Below, in pieces: positions 25,226-33,287 of a stretch of 64,000 nt of DNA. Below the pieces are notes generated by a model. The model was not told the origin of the DNA, made no database searches, and saw only the letters and a program-made list of their open reading frames with translations. This DNA is from Bacteroidota bacterium (GTDB lineage: Bacteria; Bacteroidota; JABWAT01): positions 124,001-188,000 of the forward strand of contig JAIUNL010000001.1 of NCBI GenBank assembly GCA_020161835.1. The letters run 5' to 3'. How positions within the stretch are numbered: the first letter of the stretch is position 1; the number at the start of each line of letters is the position of its first letter. A program made the translations under genes and the position numbers.

Positions 25226-25380
25226 ACTGTCAGGATCAGGATTTTCAGGATGAATAGATGAACAGGATGAAATTCAATCAGCAAGAATTTGAAACAGAAT
25301 TGAAAGCAATAAAAAGATAAAAAAGAGTCAACATTCCAATCCTGCAAATCCTTAAATCCCAAAAATCCTGATTCAGACAA
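25226..25380. repeat. Long inverted-repeat element A, copy 3
   Basis: The left arm has AGGATCAGGATTTTCAGGAT and AACAGGATGAAATTCAATC; the right arm ends AAATCCTGATTCAGACAA (25332-25380). It is closest to copy 2 in length and interior and is followed by an ACCATTN array, as copy 1 is. Confidence 0.75.
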
Positions 25381-25422
25381 TTTCCCCATTTACCATTAAT
25401 CATTAACCATTTACCATTAACC
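25381..25422 (+). repeat. ACCATTN heptamer array next to element A copy 3
   Basis: The units CCCATTT, ACCATTA, ATCATTA, ACCATTT and ACCATTA are in register from about 25385, followed by CCCTTTGCATTTATCC, the same text that follows the array at 16599-16630. Confidence 0.7.
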
Positions 25423-25461
25423 CTTTGCATTTATCCTGTATATCCTGACCATCTCTGTTTA

Positions 25462-25577
25462 AAACTGAAATTGGAGAACCAGGATTTCAACCCCATTCGG
25501 GGTTGGTAATTTCAGTTGTCAACTTTTTCCACCGGGTTACAACCCGGGGCTATTCATGTTTAATCCTTTCAGGATTC
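25462..25577. repeat. Nested palindrome cluster (element G, copy 1)
   Basis: Several hairpins are stacked: AACTGAAATT/AATTTCAGTT (25462-25471 with 25508-25517) encloses CAACCCC/GGGGTTG (25488-25505). CCGGGTTACAACCCGG (25532-25547) and AATCCTTTCAGGATT (25562-25576) follow. The last part, GGCTATTCATGTTTAATCCT, is shared with 56428-56463. There is no coding potential; the rest of 25219-25709 is these repeats. Confidence 0.7.
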
Positions 25578-25586
25578 TGACAACCT

Positions 25587-25645
25587 CCATTAACCATTGA
25601 AAAGTAATCATTTACCATTAACCATTCACCATTAACCATTAAACA
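25587..25645 (+). repeat. ACCATTN heptamer array upstream of the glycan cluster
   Basis: Units of ACCATTA/ACCATTC/ACCATTG, with one short interruption, end 65 bp before the first glycosyltransferase gene of the cluster. Confidence 0.7.
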
Positions 25646-25709
25646 TCCTCCTTCCTGATTAGAATTTCCCGGCTTTCTTTCTGATATTTGCATTTTATTC
25701 CGGATAATT

Positions 25710-26807
25710 ATGAACATTCTCTTTATCAATTCAATCGGTGTTAATAAACTGGGCGGTGGCGAAAAATGGATGGTTCGTGCTGCACGCGGACTTCATCAAG
25801 CCGGTCACAAGGTTTTTGTTGGCGGAAAAAAAGGCTCCGAAGTTCTCCAGGAAGCAGAAAAAGCCGGTGTTCCTACCCGGATTTTCAACATCCGTGCGGA
25901 TATTGGTCCCATCATGACCTGGAAAATTGCCCGGTTTCTTAAAGCTGAAGATATTGAAATTCTGGTTTGCAATTTGAACAAAGACGTCAGGGTCGCCGGA
26001 CTTGCCGCACGCATCGTTGGAAAACCCGTTGTCATTGCCCGCCACGGCATCCAGCTTGCCGGAAAAAAATGGAAACATAAAATCACCCTCACCAACCTCA
26101 CCGACGGCATTCTTACCAATTCAATCACGATCAAAAAAGCCTATGAAGGTTATGGCTGGTTCAAGCCAGATCATGTAAAGGTCATTTACAACGGAATTGC
26201 GGATAAATCCGGCGTCGTTGCCCATGATTTTTCAAAAGATTACCCGGGCAAAACGGTTATACTCAGTGCCGGCCGCCTGTCTGAGCAAAAAGGTTTTGAT
26301 GACCTGATTACCGCATTTGCAACCGTTTCACACAAGCGAAGTGATCTGGTGCTGGTCATTGCCGGAAAGGGCAAACTTGAAGATGAACTGAAAGCTCATG
26401 CCCGGAATCTTGGCGTTGAAGATCAGGTGAAATTTCTTGGATTTATCGAAAATGTAGATCCGCTTATGAAAGGTTGTGACCTGTTTGTACTCAGTTCTTT
26501 ATTTGAAGGCATGCCCAACGTAGTCATGGAAGCCATGGCCGTTGGAAAACCGGTAATTGCTACCGACGTAAACGGGGCACGTGAACTCATGAATGACGGC
26601 GAAACCGGCATCATCGTTCCGGCGAAAAACCCCGGGATCCTTGCTGAAAAAATTCTTGAACTTCTTGGAAACCCTGAACAAATGGCTGCATTCGGAAAAG
26701 CCGGTGAAGCACGTGTAAAATCTGAATTTACCATCCCGGCAATGGTTCGCCAGCTGGAAACATATTTTCGAAGCAAGCTGGATGAAAAAAGAAAAGAAAA
26801 ATCTTAA
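25710..26807 (+). CDS. Glycosyltransferase family 4 (first gene of glycan cluster)
   Basis: This is a retaining GT-B glycosyltransferase of 365 residues. The N-terminal acceptor half starts MNILFINSIGVNKLGGGEKW with the typical glycine-rich loop. The C-terminal Glycos_transf_1 domain has ILSAGRLSEQKGFDDLI, VIAGKGKLEDEL and the donor-binding motif SSLFEGMPNVVMEAMAVGKP, where the E-x7-E pair is expected. It acts on the cytoplasmic face of the inner membrane using a nucleotide sugar. It is followed with a 26-nt overlap by a GT9 gene and begins a ten-gene same-strand run, so it probably belongs to an LPS or surface-glycan operon. The sugar is unknown. Confidence 0.92.
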   Translation: MNILFINSIGVNKLGGGEKWMVRAARGLHQAGHKVFVGGKKGSEVLQEAEKAGVPTRIFNIRADIGPIMTWKIARFLKAEDIEILVCNLNKDVRVAGLAARIVGKPVVIARHGIQLAGKKWKHKITLTNLTDGILTNSITIKKAYEGYGWFKPDHVKVIYNGIADKSGVVAHDFSKDYPGKTVILSAGRLSEQKGFDDLITAFATVSHKRSDLVLVIAGKGKLEDELKAHARNLGVEDQVKFLGFIENVDPLMKGCDLFVLSSLFEGMPNVVMEAMAVGKPVIATDVNGARELMNDGETGIIVPAKNPGILAEKILELLGNPEQMAAFGKAGEARVKSEFTIPAMVRQLETYFRSKLDEKRKEKS

Positions 26808-27840
26808 AAAGGATATTACCCGGCAGATCAAGCGAAGCCTAATTCGGTTTATCGGATGGGTTATGGGAGAGATGACGCCTGTTCAGGGTCCGTTCACTGA
26901 TGCAAAGTCAGTTGTCATTCTGGCACAGGAAAAACTGGGTGATTGCATTCTGCTGACTCCGTTACTCAGACTGATTAAAGAAAACCGCCCGGATATTTCG
27001 GTTACACTGATTTGTTTTTCAAAGGCCTCTTCTGCTTTTTTTCAAACGGATTCTCACGTTGCCGAAGTGGTTCTTGTAAAAAACAGGTTCTGGTCTTTTC
27101 TTTTCAATAGCAGAAACCGTGAATTTGATGTTTTATTCAACAGTAAAGACCATCCTTCTTTTAACTTTATGCTGGCAACTCTGTTCATAAAGGCAAAAGT
27201 AAAAACCGGCATTTACCACGACTATCACACCCGGTACTTTAACCATGAATTCAACCCTGAATTTTACTCACAGGTTGCGTTAAAAAATGCACTTTTAGCC
27301 GGATTTTTAGGTATTTCCTACGAACCAGATAAGGTGAGGCCTTACCTCCCCGATCTTCCGGTCAGAGCAGAAATAACTGAATTTGTCACTCAGATCAAAA
27401 CAGAAACGGCGATTGCCATCAACCTGAGCTCAGGAAGCCGGGACCGTGAGTGGCCCGAAGAATACTGGGAGCAATTTTTAGGTACGATCAACCAAAAGGT
27501 GATCATTCTTGCTGTCGGGAACCGGATCGCCGACAAATTAAATCTGGAAAAGAAGTTCGGAAATGTGATTCCATCACCTGAAACAAAGAACCTGAATGAA
27601 GCCGGTCAGCTGATTTCGGGTGTTTCACTTTTAGTGACACCAGATACGTCTCTCATCCATGTTGCTGCCTGTTACGGCACGCCGGTTTGTGGTTTATTCC
27701 AGGCCGGGAATCTTCATTTCAAACGGTTTCATCCGCTGAATATCAGATATAAGGCCATTCAGTCTGAATCCTGGAAATTATCTGAAATCCAGCCGGAAAC
27801 GGTTATTGAAACTGTAAAGGAATTGCTGAATGGCAAATAG
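26782..27840 (+). CDS. Glycosyltransferase family 9 (heptosyltransferase-like)
   Basis: This is a GT9 enzyme of 352 residues. The acceptor half contains SVVILAQEKLGDCILLTPLL, the classic GT9 start in which the Asp is catalytic in WaaC/WaaF. The donor half has AIAINLSSGSRDREWPEEYW, and VTPDTSLIHVAACYGTPVCGLF is the canonical D-T/S-x-x-x-H donor motif of heptosyltransferases. It is the third GT9 gene in the window and the one closest to the canonical family. The start at 26782 overlaps the previous gene by 26 nt and the end overlaps the next by 11 nt, so the genes are tightly coupled. A role in lipid A core extension is likely. Confidence 0.9.
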   Translation: MKKEKKNLKKDITRQIKRSLIRFIGWVMGEMTPVQGPFTDAKSVVILAQEKLGDCILLTPLLRLIKENRPDISVTLICFSKASSAFFQTDSHVAEVVLVKNRFWSFLFNSRNREFDVLFNSKDHPSFNFMLATLFIKAKVKTGIYHDYHTRYFNHEFNPEFYSQVALKNALLAGFLGISYEPDKVRPYLPDLPVRAEITEFVTQIKTETAIAINLSSGSRDREWPEEYWEQFLGTINQKVIILAVGNRIADKLNLEKKFGNVIPSPETKNLNEAGQLISGVSLLVTPDTSLIHVAACYGTPVCGLFQAGNLHFKRFHPLNIRYKAIQSESWKLSEIQPETVIETVKELLNGK

Positions 27841-29011
27841 AAAGATCACGATTCTTTCAGAAGACTTTCCGCCGTACCCGGGCGGAATTGCCCAATGGGC
27901 AGCAGGAATTGGGAAAGGATTGGTTTCGGCTGGAAATGAAGTCACGGTTTTATTCCGCCCAAGACCTGAGCTAGCAGAATTCGATCAGGAAAAATGGCCG
28001 TTCAGAACGCTGCCAATTGAAGGGAAAAACTGGAAAAGATTCAGAACCTGGATCAGCAAACGGGCAGTGAAAAATCTTTTGGCGACAGAAACAAAACCCG
28101 ATCTCATCATTGCCACCACCTGGAACATGGCTCGTGGAATTGTTTCCCTCTGCAAGGATAATAACATCCCCCTCATTCTTGTTGTTCACGGACTTGAAGT
28201 TACCCGCCCGATGCCGTTTCTGAAAAAACTCTGGCTGAAACATACTCTCAACAAGGTAACACAAATCGTTGCCGTGAGTCAGTTCACCAAAGATCAGATT
28301 GATGACAAGTACCGCCTCCCTGAAGGAAAAGTAGTCGTGCTTCCCAATGGTGTCGATGTTGCCGATTTCTTCCCGGTTTCTGATGTGACAGTACTGCAAA
28401 ACCGCCATCACACTGAAGGAAAAAAAGTCATTCTGACCTTCGCCAGAGTTATTGAGCGGAAGGGGCATGATGTGGTGATAAAATCCCTTCCGAAGGTCAA
28501 AACAGTTTTCCCGGATCTGGTTTATCTGGTCTGTGGAAAGGGAGATGCAGAATACATCAGCAAACTCAAAACACTCGCCAAAGAACTAGGCGTTGAAGAT
28601 GATGTGGTTTTTACCGGATTTGTCGATCCGAAAGAAAAGAATTTGTATTATAATTTATGTGATGTGTACATCATGCCCAGCCGTGAAATAAACGGCGACA
28701 CAGAAGGATTTGGCATTACTTATCTCGAAGCCAACGCCTGCGAAAAACCGGTCATTGGCGGAAACTCAGGGGGAGTTGCAGATGCCATCATTCAGGGTGA
28801 AACCGGATTTCTGGTAGATCCGCTTGATGTAAAAGAAATTGAAGGCCGGCTACTTGAATTGCTCGGCAAACCCGAACTTGCCATGAAAATTGGAAAGCAG
28901 GGCCGTGAACGGATTTTGAAGTCTCTTACGTGGGAAGCTGTTGCTAAAAGACTGACCGGCAACTTATTATTTTTTCAAACTCAAGAAAAAACGTTAAACA
29001 AAATTCAATGA
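27830..29011 (+). CDS. Glycosyltransferase family 4
   Basis: This is a GT-B glycosyltransferase of 393 residues resembling PimB/mannosyl-type GT4 enzymes. It starts with KITILSEDFPPYPGGIAQWA, the usual P-P-x-x-G-G-I acceptor loop. Conserved donor-side blocks include ILTFARVIERKGHDVVI, YLVCGKGD, VVFTGFVDP, EGFGITYLEANACEKPVIGG and SGGVADAI. The two glutamates of the E-x7-E motif are present. It overlaps its neighbours by 11 and 4 nt within the cluster. It adds a sugar, identity unknown, to a lipid-linked glycan at the inner membrane. Confidence 0.93.
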   Translation: MANRKITILSEDFPPYPGGIAQWAAGIGKGLVSAGNEVTVLFRPRPELAEFDQEKWPFRTLPIEGKNWKRFRTWISKRAVKNLLATETKPDLIIATTWNMARGIVSLCKDNNIPLILVVHGLEVTRPMPFLKKLWLKHTLNKVTQIVAVSQFTKDQIDDKYRLPEGKVVVLPNGVDVADFFPVSDVTVLQNRHHTEGKKVILTFARVIERKGHDVVIKSLPKVKTVFPDLVYLVCGKGDAEYISKLKTLAKELGVEDDVVFTGFVDPKEKNLYYNLCDVYIMPSREINGDTEGFGITYLEANACEKPVIGGNSGGVADAIIQGETGFLVDPLDVKEIEGRLLELLGKPELAMKIGKQGRERILKSLTWEAVAKRLTGNLLFFQTQEKTLNKIQ

Positions 29012-29823
29012 AAATACCCTCGATTATTCGGAATATTGGGTTTATCCGACGAAATTTAGAAAAAAGAATCCGTATTCGTGAAGGAAATGCACTTGCATTA
29101 CTTTTCAGGGAAAAGCTGCTGGAATGCCCTGATAAAATACCTGTAATTCTTATTTCCTATAACAATGCAAGGTATCTTGAATTTAGTATTCAGCAATACC
29201 AAAAATTCAACTTAAAACCCATCGTAATTGATAATGCTTCGTCAGATTTGGTAACCCGTGAGTTACTGGCAAAGTTTGAGTCTGATAAAAGTGCCATTGT
29301 TGTAAGAAGTAACCATAATTTTGGTCACATGGTCGGTTTTTCAACACCTGTCTATGACGAACTCCCCATTTATTTTGCCTATTCTGATCCTGACCTTTTA
29401 TTTAATCCTGAACTTCCGCCGGATTTTATGCAGGTATTGAGCAAATTAACTGATCATTTTCAGGTTTTTAAAGCTGGTTTTGCGCTGGGAATTGATGGAA
29501 TTGGGAAATTAAAAGAAAACAGAACATGGAAAAAGGTTAAATCACCTATTCCATTCGAAAAAAATTACTCAATAAAAGAGTGGGAAAGCCGGTTTTGGGC
29601 TATTCGGGTTCAACATCCGGAACTTGAAATTTATGCTGCCCCTATTGATACTACTTTTGCCGTTTACAACAAGTCAAACTTTTGCTTTGACTACATGTCT
29701 GCTGTCCGGGTAGCTGGTAAATTTACTTCAGTACATTTGCCTTGGTTTGAAGATTTGGATATTATGACAGATGATGACCTTGCCCGTTATAAAATTCAAA
29801 ACAAATCTTCTTCATGGGTGTGA
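29008..29823 (+). CDS. GT-A fold glycosyltransferase (GT2-like)
   Basis: This is a protein of 271 residues with a GT-A nucleotide-sugar fold. After a basic N-terminal stretch it has IPVILISYNNARYLEFSI, then IVIDNASSD and NFGHMVGFS. A DxD-like metal site lies in FAYSDPDLLFN, matching GT2-type enzymes. A C-terminal WFEDLDIMTDDDLARY segment follows. It overlaps the previous gene by 4 nt (ATGA). It is shorter than most GT2 synthases and has no membrane helix, so it is probably a transferase that adds a single sugar. Assignment to GT2 rather than a related GT-A family is tentative. Confidence 0.75.
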   Translation: MKIPSIIRNIGFIRRNLEKRIRIREGNALALLFREKLLECPDKIPVILISYNNARYLEFSIQQYQKFNLKPIVIDNASSDLVTRELLAKFESDKSAIVVRSNHNFGHMVGFSTPVYDELPIYFAYSDPDLLFNPELPPDFMQVLSKLTDHFQVFKAGFALGIDGIGKLKENRTWKKVKSPIPFEKNYSIKEWESRFWAIRVQHPELEIYAAPIDTTFAVYNKSNFCFDYMSAVRVAGKFTSVHLPWFEDLDIMTDDDLARYKIQNKSSSWV

Positions 29824-29883
29824 CAAGAGTTTGGCACTGAACGGTTTCTTTAGACATTTTAAATCTGCAGGATATTTATTTCT

Positions 29884-30855
29884 ATGACCGACCAACGATC
29901 AGTTCGTGTTTCTGCAATCATGGCCGTCTATAACCCAAATCATCATGTCATCAAGGCCATTGAATCAGTTCTGAACCAGACTTTTCCTGTCAGCGAATTT
30001 ATTATTATCAACGATGGCGGAAAGGAAGATTATATCAAATCTGTTCTGCCGGATGACCCGAGAATTAAATATTTTCTTCAAAAAAACGGGCGGGTTGCTG
30101 CAGCCAGAAATACAGCTATCGAAAAAGCTACAGGAGATTATCTCGCCTTTCTTGATCAGGACGATTACTGGTTTCCTGAAAAATTACATGAACAACTCAG
30201 CATGATTGATTTTAAATCTGAACCCTGTATGATTGTTTCGCCCATTCAGGTCGTAGATGATAATGATGTGGTTTTAACCCTTAGCGAGAGAAGGTTTCAG
30301 ACTTATCAGGAAAAAATCCTCTCAGACGATCCGGTGCCGGCAATTCTTTCAGGCAATTTTATTTATTCATCAACCCCCGTTATCCACCGTGATGTTTTTA
30401 AAAGAACCGGCGGTTTTGAAAGCCGTTTTGAGCCGCACGATGACTGGGCCATGTACCTTAAGATTGCAGTAGCGGGTATTCCTGTTTTATTTTATTCGAA
30501 GCAACCTCTTTCCGTCTGGCGCAGGCATTCAAGTAATGAGTCGCACAACAGGGCAAAAATGCTCCGTACAAAATCAAGAATCGAACGTTTTTATCTGAAT
30601 CAAAATCTCTCAGATAAGGCAAAAGACATGATTAAACTCGGTCTTGCCTATACCAATCTCGATCGAGTAAATGTATTACTTTATCGCCAAAGACCAAGAA
30701 CGTTCAGAAAACTATTGCCGGGTGTTCTTTCTGAATTTATTTCAACAAACAACAGATTGAAAAAATACAACTTTCCTGCAAATTCAGAGTTGAGAAACAA
30801 AAGTATAAAACGATATATCATTTCCTTTTTCAAATCTTTATTTTCACTAAAGTAA
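29884..30855 (+). CDS. Glycosyltransferase family 2
   Basis: This is an inverting GT-A glycosyltransferase of 323 residues. The nucleotide-binding half has VSAIMAVYNPNHHVIKAIES, FIIINDGGKED, NGRVAAARNTAIEKATGDY and the metal-binding FLDQDDYWFPEK, all classic GT2 blocks. A later PHDDWAMYLKIA provides the D/ED catalytic region. The basic C-terminal tail could contact the membrane. It is separated from the preceding gene by 60 bp within the same-strand glycan cluster. The acceptor is probably the growing LPS-type glycan; the donor sugar cannot be told. Confidence 0.93.
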   Translation: MTDQRSVRVSAIMAVYNPNHHVIKAIESVLNQTFPVSEFIIINDGGKEDYIKSVLPDDPRIKYFLQKNGRVAAARNTAIEKATGDYLAFLDQDDYWFPEKLHEQLSMIDFKSEPCMIVSPIQVVDDNDVVLTLSERRFQTYQEKILSDDPVPAILSGNFIYSSTPVIHRDVFKRTGGFESRFEPHDDWAMYLKIAVAGIPVLFYSKQPLSVWRRHSSNESHNRAKMLRTKSRIERFYLNQNLSDKAKDMIKLGLAYTNLDRVNVLLYRQRPRTFRKLLPGVLSEFISTNNRLKKYNFPANSELRNKSIKRYIISFFKSLFSLK

Positions 30856-30873
30856 ATTTTTCTTCCTATTCCT

Positions 30874-31920
30874 ATGCCACTTAAAATTCTGTTTCTCACG
30901 ATTGCAAAAAATCAGGCCAGCTATAAGTACAGAGTGGAACAGTTTTTCCCGTTCTGGAAAGATTTCAATACTGAAACAGTGGTGATCAGTCTTGTCGGAC
31001 TAGGATTTTTCTCCAAATTGCGGCTTGCACTCAGAACCGGTAAATACGATGTGGTTATCCTTCAGAAAAAAACACTTCATCCGATTTTGATCAGAATCAT
31101 TAAAAAAAGAAGTCTTCTTGTTTTCGATTTTGATGATGCCCTTTATGCAAAACCCTATTTCCATACCGGTAAATTAAAACCAAAACATCCCGGGTCAGCT
31201 CACACCCTAAGCCGGTTGAATTTCATTCTCAGTCAGGCCGATCTTGTTTTTGCAGGCAGTAAAGCCCTGTATGATTATTCGGTCAGGCTGAATCCGAACT
31301 GCTGCATCATTCCAACAGCTTACTCTGCACCCCTAAAAACTCAAAACCCCGAACCGGCAGACCCGTCGAAACCTGTTCAGGTCGGCTGGATTGGCGGTAC
31401 TAAAAATCTGGTTTATTTATCCATTATTGAGGGGGTTCTTCTACAGCTTCAGGCAGAAGGTCTCAATTTTGAATTGGTCATCATTTCAGGTGAATACCCT
31501 TCATACCTGCTTCCAAAATTCAGATTTATACAATGGGATCCGGTTGCAGAGGATGAGTTTTTACGTTCAATTGATGTGGGAATCATGCCCCTGGCCGATG
31601 ATGAATGGAGCAAGGGAAAATGTGCGTTTAAATTGCTTCAGTATATGGCTTATTCAAAACCGGTTATTGCCTCTGACGTTGGTGAAAACACATCGGCTGT
31701 TATTCAAGGTCAATCTGGGTATTTGGCAAATTCTCCTGAAGAATGGGGGAACGCTTTACGGAATCTCATTACAAATCCTGATTTAAGAATAAAAATGGGT
31801 AAGGCAGGATTCGAACATTTTTCAAAACTGTATTCACGCCCCGTTGTGCAGCAAAAAATAATGACTGAACTGGAAAACAAGCTCAATCGTTCACAACTAA
31901 AACCGGCTTCAGGAGAGTAA
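30874..31920 (+). CDS. Glycosyltransferase (GT4-like)
   Basis: This is a protein of 348 residues with the C-terminal Glycos_transf_1 type domain: VQVGWIGGTKNLVYL, LVIISGEYP, GIMPLADDEWSKGKCAFKLLQYMAYSKPVIAS and SGYLANSPEEWGNAL. The N-terminal half begins KILFLTIAKNQASYKYRVEQ and contains LVFDFDDALY, a combination seen in GT4-like proteins of Bacteroidota polysaccharide clusters. It begins 18 bp after the preceding GT2 gene and ends next to the TTG start of the GT87-like gene, so it belongs to the same operon. Confidence 0.85.
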   Translation: MPLKILFLTIAKNQASYKYRVEQFFPFWKDFNTETVVISLVGLGFFSKLRLALRTGKYDVVILQKKTLHPILIRIIKKRSLLVFDFDDALYAKPYFHTGKLKPKHPGSAHTLSRLNFILSQADLVFAGSKALYDYSVRLNPNCCIIPTAYSAPLKTQNPEPADPSKPVQVGWIGGTKNLVYLSIIEGVLLQLQAEGLNFELVIISGEYPSYLLPKFRFIQWDPVAEDEFLRSIDVGIMPLADDEWSKGKCAFKLLQYMAYSKPVIASDVGENTSAVIQGQSGYLANSPEEWGNALRNLITNPDLRIKMGKAGFEHFSKLYSRPVVQQKIMTELENKLNRSQLKPASGE

Positions 31921-31922
31921 AA

Positions 31923-33224
31923 TTGAGTACCCCAATTCCTGTATCCAGATTAGTGTCAGGAACTCTGCTGCTTATTCTGATCAGTATTCCGCTATTATTC
32001 TTCGCCTATCAGGTCAGACCGGCAATCGGCGGTGATTTCAGGGGATTTTTAGTTGCCGGCGACCGGTTTTTAGCCGGTGATTTTTTATATCTGGGCAGCG
32101 GGGTTGCATCTAACGTTGCCTGGCCTCCCTTTTTTGCCATTTTTATTTCTCCGTTTTCCCTAATCGCACACTATTCAATGGGACTTTCACAGGAAGTCTG
32201 GTACCTTTTCAATCTGATTCTTTTCTTTCTCTCTGTGGATGTCTGGTACCGGTTTTATACCGGCAGACCCATTCAATGGTTTGCTGTCAACCATCCCGAT
32301 TCTGTTTTCTCACCGCCCATTCTGCTGACCTTACTCATGGTTATTGCCTTATGGTTCAAAGTCATGGAAATTCTTCAGATGAATACCATTGTACTTTATC
32401 TGATGAGTTTATCACTTTTTCTCGGCCACAAAAACCGTGAAAATGAAGCTGGCATCGTCATGGGCCTTGTTATTGCCATCAAAGCCTTTCCGTTACTTGC
32501 GGCCTCGTGGTTTTTATTCCGGCGGCAATACCGTGCATTTTTTATTTCAGGTTTTGCTGCATTATTTTTTACTCTTCTTCCTGTTCTCAGGTACGGACCA
32601 GAGGCCTATATTCAGAATGTGGAAGCATGGATTCAGGTTGCGTTTTCTGGCGGATACCCGATCAGTGGGTTAAACCAGTCACTTTATGCCCTGATTGGCC
32701 GTTGGGCTTCTGTGAATCCGTTCGATTATCTCGATGCAAAAATTCTGGCTCCTGAAAAAGGAAGCTTTCCTGACCTGTTCACTGTCTGGAGCCACCGTGT
32801 ATTGCTGCTCATTTCCTTCGGTTGGGTCGGGTTTAAAATCTGGAAAAGCAAAGATCCAGCACCGGTCATTTCTGCTGCAATTATTATTATTCTTACTCTT
32901 TTATTTTCCCCGATTGCCTGGCGGAACTACTTTATTATCTCATTGCCGGGTTATCTGATTCTCAATCTTTACCTTCATTCAACCCCAGACAAACGGGTTA
33001 AAACTTTACTCTGGTCAGCGTTTTTTCTAACCAGCGTTTTGTTTGTTCTTGGCGAAACTCATATCGTGCTCAGAAATTTTGTCCTCTCAGTGATGAGCCA
33101 AATGACGATAGGAACCCTGATACTGCTTATTCCATTGTTTATGATTTACAATTCTGCCGGCAAAAACAGTCTTCTGCCAGAAAGTCAAAACCCGAAATCA
33201 GACCCAAAACCTATTGAAAAATGA
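31923..33224 (+). CDS. Membrane glycosyltransferase, GT87-like (DUF2029)
   Basis: This is an integral membrane protein of 433 residues with about ten hydrophobic helices. It resembles GT87/GT-C polyprenol-phosphate-sugar transferases: an early acidic GGDFRGFLVAGDRFLAGD lies in the first periplasmic loop, where these enzymes keep catalytic Asp, followed by WPPFFAIFISPF. Such enzymes add mannose or other sugars on the periplasmic side from a lipid-linked donor. The start is TTG, supported by AGGAG at 31911-31915 with 7 nt spacing; it begins 2 nt after the previous stop. The sugar and acceptor are unknown. Confidence 0.8.
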   Translation: MSTPIPVSRLVSGTLLLILISIPLLFFAYQVRPAIGGDFRGFLVAGDRFLAGDFLYLGSGVASNVAWPPFFAIFISPFSLIAHYSMGLSQEVWYLFNLILFFLSVDVWYRFYTGRPIQWFAVNHPDSVFSPPILLTLLMVIALWFKVMEILQMNTIVLYLMSLSLFLGHKNRENEAGIVMGLVIAIKAFPLLAASWFLFRRQYRAFFISGFAALFFTLLPVLRYGPEAYIQNVEAWIQVAFSGGYPISGLNQSLYALIGRWASVNPFDYLDAKILAPEKGSFPDLFTVWSHRVLLLISFGWVGFKIWKSKDPAPVISAAIIIILTLLFSPIAWRNYFIISLPGYLILNLYLHSTPDKRVKTLLWSAFFLTSVLFVLGETHIVLRNFVLSVMSQMTIGTLILLIPLFMIYNSAGKNSLLPESQNPKSDPKPIEK

Positions 33225-33287
33225 AATGAACCCGAAAAATATTTATCTTGCAAAGCTAAATGAATAAGTATTGGGTCAAAATTCGAA

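Noticed and set aside
25381..25645. Repeat arrays as a CRISPR locus
   Set aside because: Units are 7 nt with no spacers of constant length and no cas genes; this is a short tandem repeat.
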